This document shows, piece by piece, positions 11,741 through 23,649 of a stretch of DNA of 64,000 nt. Source of the DNA: Arabidopsis thaliana. Its lineage: Eukaryota; Streptophyta; Magnoliopsida; Brassicales; Brassicaceae. Position 1 is the first letter of the stretch. Each line of letters opens with the position of its first letter. The stretch lies in the NCBI RefSeq assembly GCF_000001735.4, contig NC_003076.8, positions 19,719,835 through 19,783,834 of the forward strand, given 5' to 3'. The position numbers and the translations under genes were made by a program. The notes under the pieces were generated by a model. That model was not told where the DNA came from and did no database searches. It worked only from the letters and a program-made list of their open reading frames with translations.

Positions 11741-12652
11741 TCATCTAGTGGTTGGAAGGAAAACTCGAATCAGCTCTTTTGCAGTAACCTTTTTCCTACA
11801 AGTAGGGCATTTGCCCTGGCGAGATATTGCCATCTTTATACATCCCTTGCAGAAGATGTGACCGCACTTGGTTGACATCTCCTCCGTAAAGGGACACATG
11901 CAGATTGGACATGTAAACTTTGGCTCTTCTGGTGGAGGAGCTGGAGCCTTTGATCTAGACACTCTCTACACAAGATAAAAGAAATTGTGAGCTTAGACTA
12001 AATCGCATAACTGCACAGTACATGATTCCAGAAATTCACATCTCTCTTACCGAAGACATGTTGACTTCATCATTTACAGAGGCATGCTCACAGTCGATGA
12101 CAGATTCACTAGAAGGAATCCTTCTGCGTTTGTTGCTTATGTTGGCAGGGAATCTAGTCGTACCTCCTGCAAACACAAAGTAAAATCCATCCATCAAACT
12201 CTCTGTCTCTCCCTACTACTTGAGACATGACATTGAACCAGAAGAGTAAAATTTCTTTTCACAATAGATAAAAACTGACCTGACTCTACATCAACCATCA
12301 AAGGTCTCCGACGTGCATTTCTTGATTTGCTTTTAGCCTGGTATCAAAATAAAACAAAATCAGTGAACCTACTACACAAACAAATCCTATCCATCACTGC
12401 AAAAATGAGAAACTAAAAGATAACAGAAATCAAACATACTTCAGCAAAAGCACTAGCGGATGATTCAATAACATCATCCTCAATAGCATCGACATCAATC
12501 ATCGTAGGAGCAGGCTGAGACGGTGTAATAGGCACCGTAAGAGTTCTAACAGAAGCAGAGGTCCCTTCTTGATCAACAGGTACCGCATTCAGATCAATCA
12601 CAGCTTTCCTCCGTCGATTTCCTCGAGGTACTCTCACCTCTGACGTGTTCAT
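11741..12652 (-). CDS. Small RING-type E3 ubiquitin ligase with SUMO-interaction-like motifs
   Basis: ATG at 12652-12650, stop TGA at 11741-11743, four coding exons, roughly 190-200 aa. The N-terminal part is basic, then carries hydrophobic-acidic stretches KAVIDLNAV, TMIDVDAIEDDVIESS and, in the third exon, SVIDCEHA. These resemble SUMO-interaction motifs. The C-terminal exon holds a C3HC4 RING: CPICMCPF, then MSTKCGHIFCKGC, then GKCPTC, ending FLPTTR. Several SIM-like motifs followed by a C-terminal RING is the plan of RNF4/Slx8-type SUMO-targeted ubiquitin ligases. That assignment is an inference; the RING call is firm. A 5' UTR intron probably ends near 12683. The promoter lies near 13100-13300, on the far side of which is a repeat element. 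Confidence 0.88.
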
Positions 12653-13626
12653 CTTTCAGCTCAAAGTAACTAACCTTTGTACCTGTAAGTTTCAACCAAA
12701 CAATAAAACAATCTAATTTACTCCTCAAAGTCTTATATACAAACTCAAATCATTGCAAGCAAGATAATATAATTTCCGTGAATAATCTCAAAATGTATAG
12801 TTTCACATATACTTACAGAAAAAAAAAATCCAAACTTTAGACAGAATTTTTCAAAAGAACACAATTTCACAGCAAAAAGGGAAAAGAATCAATCTCCCAG
12901 AAATTCATCGACTTTACGAAATTAAACTCAATTGACAGTAACGAGACGATCAAATTAACAAATCCGATCCTAAAATCGAGAATGATCGTTTTTAATCAAA
13001 CAACAAGAGAAATGAATTAGATTAGGTTTTGATAGAGAAGAACCTCTTCAATCAATTTGATTCGATGATCGCTATAATCACCTTGAGCCGAATTTCACTC
13101 GAGGAAAATCGCCGGAGAGAAATTTGACAGCCAATCGATTTTGTGAAATCTAGGGTTTTTGAATCTTTTTTTCTGTAATAGAGAGAGAAACACGAAGGTG
13201 GTGAGAAACGGTGAGAGTTTTTTGAGTTCGTAATAAAAAGCGACGCGGTCGGTGCGATTGTGACACGTGTCGAAATCGTAATGTAGCTTCCTCGTGGTTT
13301 ACAGTGTTGTTTCCTAGGAAAAAGCAAAATTTCTAAAATGGACCCGTTTGAGATGTTTAAATAGCCCATTGGGTTTTACGTTAGCAATGACGATAACAAT
13401 TTATAAAACTTTGTTCAGCCCATTTGTTTGGATTTTCAAACACTCGTACAGGTAAATAAAAAACATATAAATATTGCTAAGAAATTCTTCAACTTTTTAA
13501 TTTTGTAAATCTATCCACCGCATTTTAAAAAAATGTCGAAAAAACGCAAATTTTCAAATTTGAAATAAAATACATGAATGTTCGAAATGTCATTTTAATC
13601 GTAACGTTTGATTTTCTGATAAATAT

Positions 13627-14120
13627 TTGGATTCACAATTCACATGTAGAGGTGAATCTTTTTATTTACCTCATCTTTTCTAACCAATCAGAATTTTTTA
13701 TCTGATAAAATAATAATAATTATAAAATATAACATGTCACCAAACGAAATTATATGTCGGTTTGGCTTTTTACGTTTATAAAAGAGGGTTAGAGTTTAGA
13801 TTTTATAATTAAACGAAGTTAAATTTCGGTTTAGGGTTATAAACGGATTCTGATTTTACACTTAAACGAGGTTAAAACTCGGTTTGGATTTAAAATTAAC
13901 GGTTAGGATTTATATTTTATAATTAAACGATGTTAAGTGTCGGTTTAGGTTTACAAAAAGAGATTAGAGTTTAGATTTTTTGTAACTAAACGAAATTAAA
14001 TATCGTCTTGGGTTTATAAAAGAATAGTTAAGGTTTGTATATTATAATTAAGTAAATTTAATTTTTGTTTATTATAATAGGAGGTGAATAAAAGGATTCA
14101 CCCCTATAAATGAATCTGAG
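13627..14120. mobile_element. MITE-like foldback element with internal ~60 bp tandem repeats
   Basis: Left end at about 13627-13672 has GATTCA...AGGTGAATC then TTTATTTACCTC. The right end at 14081-14120 reads, inverted, GATTCATTTATAGGGGTGAATC then CTTTTATTCACCTC. So the two ends are imperfect terminal inverted repeats. The interior carries five degenerate direct units starting AAACGA at 13742, 13811, 13864, 13925 and 13988, each holding the dyad AAACGA...TCGGTTT (decayed to TCGTCTT in the last). No coding capacity. The superfamily is not assigned. Confidence 0.55.
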
Positions 14121-14285
14121 TATTGTTCAAAAAAACGCAAATAGAGTAACAGAAGTTGCATAATGTTTTAGCAAAAACTACTCCTTACATCTCCATAAGA
14201 ATAACAAAGATATTATTAAAAAAAATCAAGCAGAAGCAAATAAAAAAAAAGAGGATTATGTAAAAAAGGGAAATGATCATCTTCA

Positions 14286-15682
14286 TTAGCTTCCCTTTCG
14301 GCTCCATGGAGGAAAACAGCAACCCTACACATAACAACGTCAATTGTAAAAAAAGAGGATTTATGAAAGAAAGGGAAATGATATTTTGGTTATCTACCTT
14401 GGGACTAGAAGGTAATGGTTGATGATGTTGGTCGATGATGGGTCGAGTCGGGGTGCTATGATCGGTTCCATTGTAAGATCTCGCTTGGTTCCTATCTTCT
14501 TTCACTTTGTCAAAGATAAGTGTGTAACTCTGATTTTCCATGTTAGAACCCGTTCCAGGAAATGGAGGAATAGTCGCCACCTAATTGAGAAAAATACACT
14601 TACTTAGCGATATATATTTATGAGTTGTGACACATATTTTGTACTATAAAATGGTAAAGTTATGCATACCCTTTCACTACTTTGCCCTCTAAGATTGCGT
14701 ATTGGCCGCGCCGGGACATGATCACGTGATTGCCGTCTATTTATTTCTGTTGGATTTCCCATTGATCTGCCACCTCCACCATATGTTTGATGGTTGTATG
14801 TTTCTGGTGTGGGAGGAACTGATCTAACTCTGTTGTTTCTTTCATTGTGTGCAGGAGACGGTCTGAATTCGGTTTCGTCTCTGCTATTGAATCTTTCATG
14901 TCTTGGTCTAACATTATGGTTTGGTGGTTGTTGGTCAGGCCTAGACATATTTCGATTTTGTGCAGCGTTTGGATTCATATCTGGATATTCATTCGGGTTG
15001 GCCACGTTCATATTTTTCTTGCTCTTGCTTGCTTTTTCGAACACGACCGTGAATGGAGCATCTTCGGTCCAGTCTCCGAATTTGGGCACGTGTGGACGAT
15101 TCTATAACCACAAGAACCAAAAAAAAAAGATTTTGAGAAACATAGGCTTGCATTTAAATTGAAAGTAGGAGACATAAATATTAGAAAATCGAAATCTCAT
15201 ATATACGGTATTTTGGAGTTGATGCCAGAGATTTACAGTTGAAACTTTGTTTTTGGCTAAATGTTTAGAGCTGAATCTTAAGGTGCAAGAAACATAAACC
15301 TTATCTCTTTTTTTTTGGTTTTGATTGAACAGAAACCTCATCTGTAGAATCTAAGTATAATTTCATTACATATGAATTATATTGATGTTCAGAAGATGAC
15401 CAAAAAGAATTAGGTGATCTTCCTACGCATAAATGTCAAACAAAAGAAAATCTCATGATACCGCCGATTCTAAAACAAAACACTATATGTCCTAAACAGG
15501 ATGATATAGGATCCATATTTAGAACTACAAATATTTGACAATTACTCTCCATTCTCACGGAATAAAACTCAGAGATTGTGGGTATAATAAATACTACACT
15601 TGTAGGATAATAAGCTTTAGAAAATCAAAATAAAAAGAAGACTAAAACCACACCCAAAAGAAAAAAAAAAACTTACTGCCAT
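14286..15682 (-). CDS. RIN4-like NOI-domain protein
   Basis: Four exons: 15677-15682 (ATG GCA), 14670-15101, 14398-14580 and 14286-14324; 219 aa. The protein begins MANRPHVPKFGDWTEDAPFT, then VVFEKASKSK. This is a NOI domain with the exact PxFGxW core that the bacterial protease AvrRpt2 cleaves in RIN4. A long disordered Asn/Pro/Arg-rich middle follows. The second NOI half (MENQSYTLIFDKVKEDRNQ) is preceded by IPPFPGTGS, so its cleavage core is lost. The last exon gives GCCFPPWSRKGS, whose cysteine pair fits the acylated C terminus of RIN4. RIN4 is a plasma-membrane immune regulator guarded by NLRs. The first coding exon is only six bases, which makes automated models of the start prone to error. 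Confidence 0.85.
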
Positions 15683-16359
15683 ATTTCTGAATGTCAAGCA
15701 GCCAGAATGAAGAATTGCTTCAAGGAGTCTGAAACAAAGAGAGATTATTGAAAGATAGAGAGAGAGGTAAGAGACGTGTAAACACGAAGGCGTTGACAAT
15801 TCATTGTCATTGACTTGTCTTTCTTGTGATTGCGTAAACCAACGACGACTCATTCTACGGTGCTAGTTGGTCTTCTTTGCACCTTAATGATTAACGAATA
15901 GTTCCAACGAACGACGCGCTTCATGCTTGTTTTATTAATCAAAATAAAATAATTGCATACTAGGTATTATCCGATCACATAAAAATTATAGTTAATTGGT
16001 CCAATAACCTAATTGAGTTTGTTGACCACAAAAAAAACTACTATTTGAGAAGGTTAATTTCGAAATTAGACAAATAAAAAAAGAAGTTAAGTTGACCAAT
16101 ATTTGTGACATACCATGTATAACTTTTGTTAACTAGTATCAAATAATTGAGTAATTGACATATAGCTATTTGAGATAGATAATAAAGTTAGAGATGGTAT
16201 GCCTAAAATTCTTTTATGAAAAAATGAAAGAATTTATGAAGAATTTATTAAGCTACAAGTTAAACTTATTCTCAACTATGTGAGTAGAGAAACTTTATAG
16301 AACAAGGCGGAGTAATGTTTTTGGTTTCGTAAAGGTATGGGAAAGAAAGTGAATGACAG
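15683..16359. other. Upstream region of the RIN4-like gene, AT-rich
   Basis: Contains the 5' UTR and promoter of the minus-strand RIN4-like gene, then AT-rich sequence. No gene seen. Confidence 0.4.
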
Positions 16360-16566
16360 AAATTACCTAAGGCCATCCCAATTGTAACAGAACTTGAGGG
16401 TGACTTCCCTTTGTTACCATGACAGCTTGCACTCCTCCCACGATGGATCAAGTCTCTAACTCGGCTCCTTAAATTCTTTCCAATGTTTTTTGGTCTCTTT
16501 TCTTGTAAATAACCTTTTGTATATTGAATAAATTTGATATACTAACCAAAAAAATCCACAATTCAA
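16360..16566 (+). mobile_element. Probable 3' fragment of a LINE
   Basis: The segment ends in a transcript-like 3' tail: TTGTAAATAACCTTTTGTATATTG, AATAAATTTGATATACTAACC, then an A-run at ~16548-16554. This is the style of Arabidopsis LINE tails. Before it, GC-richer sequence reads in the plus strand as PPRWIKSLTRLLKFFPMF, which could be the C-terminal end of a second LINE frame. The 5' end is truncated, as is usual. A processed-transcript copy is an alternative. Confidence 0.35.
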
Positions 16567-17151
16567 TGGAAAAAAAAAAACAGATGCAACTTTACCATTG
16601 CTTCGTCATCTCTCTTAAAAGTAAAGCAAAAGGACAAATTTATTGTTGCTTTTACAAAGGCATGAGTAGTTTTAGACTTTAGAGTAGAGTATAGAGTTCA
16701 CTCTTAAATTTTAAGTTTACATAATTAATTAGTACACCACTAATCACAACCATTGATCTCCCTCTCTCTCGCTAGATTAGTACTAAACAACATTTATACC
16801 TTTATGCTTTCTACTGAACTTTTCTCAGATCCTTCTTCACTCTTCAGTGTTTCCTCTCTCCTACTAAAACCTTCTTCAGTTTCTTGAATTCAATTCTTCT
16901 CTTAGTCTTCTCCATTTTATGATTTCTTGGTGGTATCAAGAACTCAGTGACCGATTTCTTGAAAAAGCTAATGAGTTTTAGATAAACTCGTTGCTTGCTT
17001 TCTCTTCATTCTCCGATCTGGGTTTTGGTTTTAAATCCATACCCAAGTAGCAAAACTAGAAGACAAGAGCTATAGAAATTAGGGTTTAGAGTTTACCTTA
17101 TTGGTGAATTGTGGTAAAGGAACAAACTTTAGGGGGAGAACTCATTCAGAC

Positions 17152-18493
17152 ATGATTCAGTTACTGTTTCTAGTTCTATTTGTGGAAGGTGCGATTGCAT
17201 TCTTACTGTTGATAAAGATTGGTCCTTTGAGAGAGCTTGTGATTAAAAGTCTTGACCAGATGAAGATGGGTAAAGGTCCTGCCACTGTGAAAACAATCGC
17301 TGGAACTATGTCTGTTATTCTCTTTTCTAATCTTATGAGCATTGTCAAGATCCAGAATAAAGGTGCAAAGCTTGGGACAATGTCTCCTATGGATCAGGTT
17401 CTTTGGAGAACACACTTGCTTGAAGCTTCTTTATTGGGTCAGTTTCTCTCTTTTTTTCTCTTGATGTGATAAAAATTGAACCATAGGGCTTTGTTATTTG
17501 ATTGTTGTCTTGATTTGTCTTTAGCTGTTGGCTTCTGAACAACAGTTGAACCATAGGACTTTGTTGTTTGATTAGTTTTTAGTTATGGTTTCTGAACAAG
17601 AGTTGAAATCTTGGCTAGACTTTGTGTTGATCATGGCTCTCAAGTAGGGCTAATACAGCTTTTACTGAATTCTTGTAGGCTTTGTTGTTCATAGAGGAAT
17701 GATCTGAATAATGCAAATTCGCAAGCTTAAGTTGAGTGAGCACTTCTGTAAGAAGTTAATAATGTTTTGATTAAGAGTTTGTATACCAATTGAGTGGATG
17801 GTGGTGTCGATGTATAGAACCACAGTACCGGTGTTTTCGTATCGCACATATGAATATATCTATAGTTGTCTCCAAGGCTCTGTTCTGCTAGTATTCACCA
17901 GATTTGAGAAGCTGCTTCGGTAGTTGATAAGTTTGGAACCTGAATCCTTATTAACAGTAACAAAATACTTCCTTTATTGATCTTGATTTGTTGATTACAG
18001 TGCATTCACATATGATCTAGCTCTTAGCTATATGTAACACATAAAAATGTTGAGCTATATAAAGTGTGTAACATAATGAAATTACATTTGAAGCTAAAAA
18101 ATCTTAATGATCATTGCAGGAGTCGTACTTTTTCTCGGCTTTATAATTGACAGAATGCATCACTACCTCAGAAAGCTAATCAATTTGAGAAGCAACGTCG
18201 GATCATCGAAAGAAGAACTTGAACAGCTCCAGAAAGAAAGAACCGAACTGAAGGAGAAAGAGGAGAAAGCATCCAAGGAAATCAAGCAGTTGCAAGTAAA
18301 ATTGTCATCTATTACAGAGAGACTAAAGAAAGCAGAGACTGAGTCAAAAGAGAAAGAGAAGAAACTCGAAACTGCTGAAACACATGTTACGGCGTTACAG
18401 AAACAGTCTGCAGAGCTGCTTCTAGAGTATGATAGATTGCTAGAAGATAACCAACATCTCCAAAGCCAAATCTTGGGGAAAACCAAGAGCTGA
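17152..18493 (+). CDS. BAP31-like endoplasmic reticulum membrane protein
   Basis: Two exons, 17152-17437 and 18120-18493; 219 aa. ATG at 17152 is the first in-frame start giving MIQLLFLVLFVEGAIAFLLL. Three hydrophobic segments are visible: residues ~3-20, ~43-62 (TMSVILFSNLMSIVKI) and ~92-112 (ASLLGVVLFLGFIIDRMHHY). A long charged coiled coil follows to the C terminus (KKAETESKEKEKKLE; ALQKQSAELLLEYDRLL). This is the plan of BAP31/BAP29, ER proteins that sort membrane cargo and aid quality control. The C terminus, LGKTKS, lacks the KKxx retrieval motif of animal BAP31. The gene converges on AGL80, with about 500 bp between the two stop codons. Confidence 0.9.
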
Positions 18494-18990
18494 TGTTAAG
18501 ATTGTCTGGTGTTATTTAACAATGAGAGAGTTTATAGAGTATTGTAGTTGCAGGAATTCTTGCAACATTTTTGTTTTTAGTGTATGGATATTGAATGGTT
18601 CTTGTTTCTTCTCAAGTCTTTGGAATGTTTTTGTGACGACAATTATATCAAAATCAGCGTTGAGTATGACAAAGAAAGAGAGCTAAGATAGTTAATTTGT
18701 AACTAAAACCCGTTTGGTAAGAGCTTTTCCAAGCTTGGTTGACATATTTGTGGGGAAAAACACATATCACATGGAAAAATAAACAACAAAAATAAAAGTA
18801 TCACACATCTACGACTTTAAAAGGCATAATTATTGCAAAACTATAATAGTAAAGATAACACAGTCACAAACTCACAACTTTGAGAACATAAACTGTAATG
18901 CAATTTATTACACACAAAAAAACTTAAAGCTGATCATAATTTCACTTATCAATTCATCCAAATTATTGTAATATAACATTTAACAAAAAC
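18494..18990. other. Convergent 3' region between the BAP31-like gene and AGL80
   Basis: Carries both 3' UTRs; AT-rich, no gene or repeat seen. Confidence 0.5.
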
Positions 18991-19956
18991 CTAATGGAAC
19001 CATGTTTTATTGGTAATACTTGAACTAGTAACAGGGATGATGCTGCTTGAGTTGGCGGCATCAAGAGCGTTGGAAGATTCGTCATGGATCTGATGTTGGT
19101 GCTCCTGTGGCTGGTGATGGATGTGGTTGTGGTGGTTATCATCCATGAATTGATATCCCATTTGCTCTGTCTGATACCTCATTTGCTCAGGATGGTTCAT
19201 CATTTCCATAAACCATTCTTGATTTTGATTATAGTTCTGATTTAAATTCAGATTTAGATTTTGAGGTTGCTCATTAAGTCCAACATGTTGAGCCGCCGGA
19301 TGACGAAATTGTTGAAGATCAATAGGATTAACAAAATTCGCGACAGCCGCAAATGAGGAAGAAGAACCCACCTCATAAATTGTAGTGGTGGGAGCTGTTG
19401 TAGCGACCAAATTCGGCATTGGTATATTCCCTTCAGAAGCAGCTACCGCAACAGAAGAAGATTCACCAATCTCCGTACCAGAATTTCGTAAAATCTCAAT
19501 CCTGCGATTAACATCTTTAAGATATTGCTCAATCATATAACCCAAATCATTAAGATCCACAATATTCAAATGAAACATCTCCATGTTTCCAATCAAACAT
19601 TGGAACATGACTTCAGTCATCTCTAGCTCCCTACTATCCTTTCTTTGTCTCCTCAAAGTTTCTGTCGCTTTCGCGATTCTTTGTTTGAGAAAACCCTCTT
19701 GATCTACCATCTTTTTGTGTTGATCCATCTCTGGGAGTGTCCTAAATTCTGAAACCACCCTTTGCACACCGGAATTTGATGGCCACACTTCAGGGTTGGT
19801 ATCATACGGGCTGTAGATGATCGCACATGCAGTGATGCCACAAAGAGTCGAGAGTTCGTGTACCTTCTTCATCAAACCCTTCTTTCTTTTTTTGAAAGTC
19901 GCTTTTCTTGAAGAATCGTTGGAAATGTAAGCAAGTTTCACTTTCTTTCTTGTCAT
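18991..19956 (-). CDS. AGL80: Type I (M-gamma) MADS-box transcription factor AGL80/FEM111
   Basis: A single exon of 321 codons, as expected for type I MADS genes. The MADS domain fills residues ~1-60: MTRKKVKLAYISNDSSRKAT, FKKRKKGLMKKVHELSTLCG, ACAIIYSPYD. A helical region with LEMTEVMFQCLIGNMEMF follows, then a Gln/Asn/His-rich C terminus (NLNLNLNQNYNQNQEWFMEM). There is no K-box of the MIKC type. AGL80 is a nuclear regulator required for central-cell identity and endosperm development in the female gametophyte, often with AGL61. The promoter side (20 kb onward) is unusually AT-rich and repeat-filled. TATATATATATA at ~20029-20040 could serve as the TATA region. Confidence 0.93.
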   Translation of the reverse strand: MTRKKVKLAYISNDSSRKATFKKRKKGLMKKVHELSTLCGITACAIIYSPYDTNPEVWPSNSGVQRVVSEFRTLPEMDQHKKMVDQEGFLKQRIAKATETLRRQRKDSRELEMTEVMFQCLIGNMEMFHLNIVDLNDLGYMIEQYLKDVNRRIEILRNSGTEIGESSSVAVAASEGNIPMPNLVATTAPTTTIYEVGSSSSFAAVANFVNPIDLQQFRHPAAQHVGLNEQPQNLNLNLNQNYNQNQEWFMEMMNHPEQMRYQTEQMGYQFMDDNHHNHIHHQPQEHQHQIHDESSNALDAANSSSIIPVTSSSITNKTWFH

Positions 19957-20679
19957 TGAAAAAATATTTCTCTTTGTTTTTTCTTTTTTATTTGTGTATT
20001 TTGTTTTGAGATTGTGAATATGTACTGTTATATATATATAGTAATGAAAGGGTACAAAATTTTGTTTCTTTTAGTAAGTGACATTTAATTTTAGATTACA
20101 GGTAGTCAAAAAATATAAAATATTTACTGCTAATAAAATTGTGTTATATAGGGTATCTTTTCTTTTATTACAAGAAAAAAATCTAAACGTCCAAATCAAG
20201 CTTAATGCATGAACATTATATTAAAAAATCTGAATGGATTTTAGATACAGATGAAAACCGTTTTTCATTTTACATGTATTAGGACTACTGGTTTGACATA
20301 TGAAAATACTATTGTCCAAAAGTCATAGATAAATATTGTATTAATCTAATATGAGAATGATAATATGAAAACAATAAAATAGAATAAACAATTTTACTTT
20401 TTAACAACAATAATCAAGAAATATCAATCTAGTAATGTTATTTAATCAAAATGCATTTAGTACAATTATTTAAAAATATAATTTCAAATATTGTGATAAC
20501 TAGTAGGATTTGGTATTATAAGATAGTCAAAGATTCTGTTTCAATATATTTTTGTGATTTTTTTCTTTACTGGAAACAATGAATATAGGTTATTGAATGA
20601 TCTAAGCATCATAGAGTTAATCTAAAAAAATCGTTTCATAAATCTCATGCTTTTGCATAGATAGGAATTTTACAATACA

Positions 20680-22650
20680 CACTAGATTTTAACCCGTGGT
20701 ATACCGCGGGACGATTTATTTTTTAAAAGTAATATATATTAAAATTTGCAAATTTTATTTTTATAAAATATTTATATTTTATAGTTTATAATTGTTATTA
20801 AGTAACGCTATACCACGAATCCATGAGACAATTGTTAAAAAACTGAAGTTGTAACCCCTATTAAAACAACATATTAATAATATTTTAAAATTTTATAAAA
20901 ATTGATTCAAATACATCCACCATATAACCCAATTCCAAAATAAAACCTGTTCTATAATTTATTTACCCGTCCTGTGATTTTTCTTTTAAAGTAATAATTT
21001 TTAAAATTTAAGAATTCTTTTTTATATATATAAGTTTTGCAAATTGTATCATTCTCTAATACATTTATAGTTTATAATTTAATTTTATATATAGTAACAT
21101 TATACATACCACATAACATTTTTGGTTTTATATAATTTTTTCTAAATTAGGATGATTTGATATGTTTAATATTAGTGGTCTTAAGAAATAATAAATTAAA
21201 GATTTAACCCGTATTGAAACGGTGGATTAATTATATTTTACTTTTTTATTAATGTTGATTCAAAAACCCGTCACTCCAAATCCGTCTTGCCAAAAAGCCA
21301 TTTATTTTATTAATATTAATTTTACTAATGATATGACTCTGAATTATAATTTAAATATTTTAGCTGATAACATAGGAGTAGACCATATTTATTTAATAGG
21401 GGAATGTACCATATGACCCGAATGCATTTTTACCCAAATCCACCAAAAAAGTTTTGCAAAAATACTATAAAGATAAGAAACGATAGTCGGTTTTGATAGG
21501 TATAAGATTAGCAAATATATTAGTTAGTTTAAATTAGTTAAAGAATACAAACTTAAAAGGAATATTACACTTTATTCGAATATAGTATCAAAACTTATAT
21601 AACACAGAGATTTGATAATTTTTTAATTGTTGAATACTTTTTTTGTGCTAATTTTTATGTGATTAAGATTTAATTGATTTTGTATATAAAATATTAAATT
21701 GTTTTACGAACTTATTTGTTTATAATTTGGTAACAGATAAATATTTGAGTATTCAGTATATTTTGCTTCAGTTTAGGAAATCTTTGATGATCCGTCTTTA
21801 GATCCAATAAGCCCTATAATCTAGATACTAACTTGTAGTATACCGCATGTAGGCTTATATTTTAGTTAAACTAAAAATTTTTATCGTAAAGATGATTTAA
21901 AAATATATGATATTATTTTATTTGATTTTAAATGTATAGTAAACTGTGAGTTGTATATGTTTTGTTGATATTATCTATATTGTTTAGTGTTTAAGATTAT
22001 ACACTTGTAGTTTGATTGTTAATTTAAGAGTTTCACCTGTAGTATACCATCTTGTATTAATATCGATCTAAACCCGTCAATTTTAGGATTTTTCAGCTTG
22101 TATTAAAAACTGAATCACATCATACACATAAAAAAATCTAATATGTTATTAATTATTGTAGTATATAAGATTATAAATTTTCAATATAATATGTATGAAA
22201 TTAAATATAAATATTTCAAATTATGACCCGTTACTCAGTAGAAATATAAGTTTTCTTAAATATATTTTTCACCCGTTATAATATTTTTTCATGTATTGAA
22301 CAGTTTATATTTGTTTTTAAAAATTATAATTATGGCATATGCGAAAAAACTCTAATTATTTTTTTATAATGATGATATTATTTTTTCGCAAAAATAGAAT
22401 CATATAAAGATGAGAAGTGAATTATAATAATTAATAAAAAATTAATATGATAATTTAGATATCAAATCTAATTTGTTGATTTTAATTGGTTACTTTTTTG
22501 GAAATTAATAATGTATTTCATTTTTCTAATTAAATCAAATTAATTAAAATTTAGATATCAAATCTAATATGTTAATTTTGATTGGTTATTATTTTTGAAA
22601 ATTAATAATGTATTTTGTTTTTAAATTAAATTTTATTAATTAAATTAGTA
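20680..22650. mobile_element. Probable non-autonomous Helitron-like (ATREP-type) repeat fragments
   Basis: The stretch repeats short motifs around ACCCG and GTATACCGC: AACCCGTGGTATACCGCGGG at ~20690, GTAGTATACCGC at ~21836, GTAGTATACCAT at ~22037, plus ACCCGTCA and ACCCGTTA strings. The part at 20995-21270 has a clear second copy in the same orientation at 31600-31840. Family assignment rests on general resemblance to Arabidopsis ATREP elements and is uncertain. The repetitive nature is seen directly. Confidence 0.4.
22454..22645. repeat. Tandem duplication, 96 bp period, two copies
   Basis: TTTAGATATCAAATCTAATTTG begins at 22454 and recurs at 22550 as TTTAGATATCAAATCTAATATG. Both are followed by GTT(G/A)ATTTT(A/G)ATTGGTTA and later AATTAATAATGTATTT. 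The copies differ at scattered bases. Confidence 0.85.
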
Positions 22651-23649
22651 TTTGACTTTTTAATCTTTAAAGAGATAAATTAGTTTACTCTTTAAAATTT
22701 TATTTCTAATGGCATACCTATGTAATTACTTACAAAAATTAAAGTTATATTTAAAATGTACTTCCCAAATAATATAGTTGGATCATATGAAGTATAAATA
22801 TTTCAGAAATAAAGGCATGTACAATTATACCACATTTCTTAACATTTCTTAAATGAAAAATAAAATAAATAATTGAGGGTGGTAACTTAAATAATAAAAT
22901 TTTAGAAGGGACATGATGGGAAATTGTTTTGTAGCCAACTTGTGATGTTATCAGAATATTACAAGTCACATTAGTAATGAATCAGACTATCAGAGTGTAT
23001 ATTGAAAATCAAAAGTCTAACCAACTGTACATACATTCTTAGAATAAAATAATTGGTATAAGTATATTTATATGGAATTTATAAAAAAATGTATAATATA
23101 GAAAAACTCTACATAGTAGTTGTAGAGAAATTGGCAAAAATAACCATAAACATTTATATTTTGTCAAATAATCATATAACATAAATGGTCTTCCTGGAAA
23201 GTACTATTAGAGTTTTTTTTTTTTAAAAACAGTGTAAAAGACAATTAAGAATAAAAAGTATCTAGAGCAGAATTTTTTATTTTTGGTATTGTTTTTTTTA
23301 TTTAAACTCTAAAAAAAATTTAGCTTGTTTAGATAGATTTACTATATTTTATGATTTATATGTAAACATGTGTTAGTGTATATGTTCTATATTGAATGAA
23401 ACGTTTTACTAAGTCACATATACATTTAGTTTTTTGAAAATTAAAATCGTAGCCTGAGCGAAGTTTTAAAAGGGGTTTCAAGATTCATTTAGTTTTTACA
23501 AAAATTGATTGCAAATAAATATAAAGATATGAAAAAAGAAATTATTCAAAAAGAAAAATAGAAAGAGAAAATGAAAAGAAAACAAGAGTAAAGAAAATGC
23601 GCATGTAAGGGCAATACGGTTCTATTATTAATTTACACATGAAATATCA

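Noticed and set aside
18163-18486. 107-codon minus-strand Ser/Phe-rich frame
   Set aside because: It is the complement of the Lys/Glu-rich coiled coil of the BAP31-like gene.
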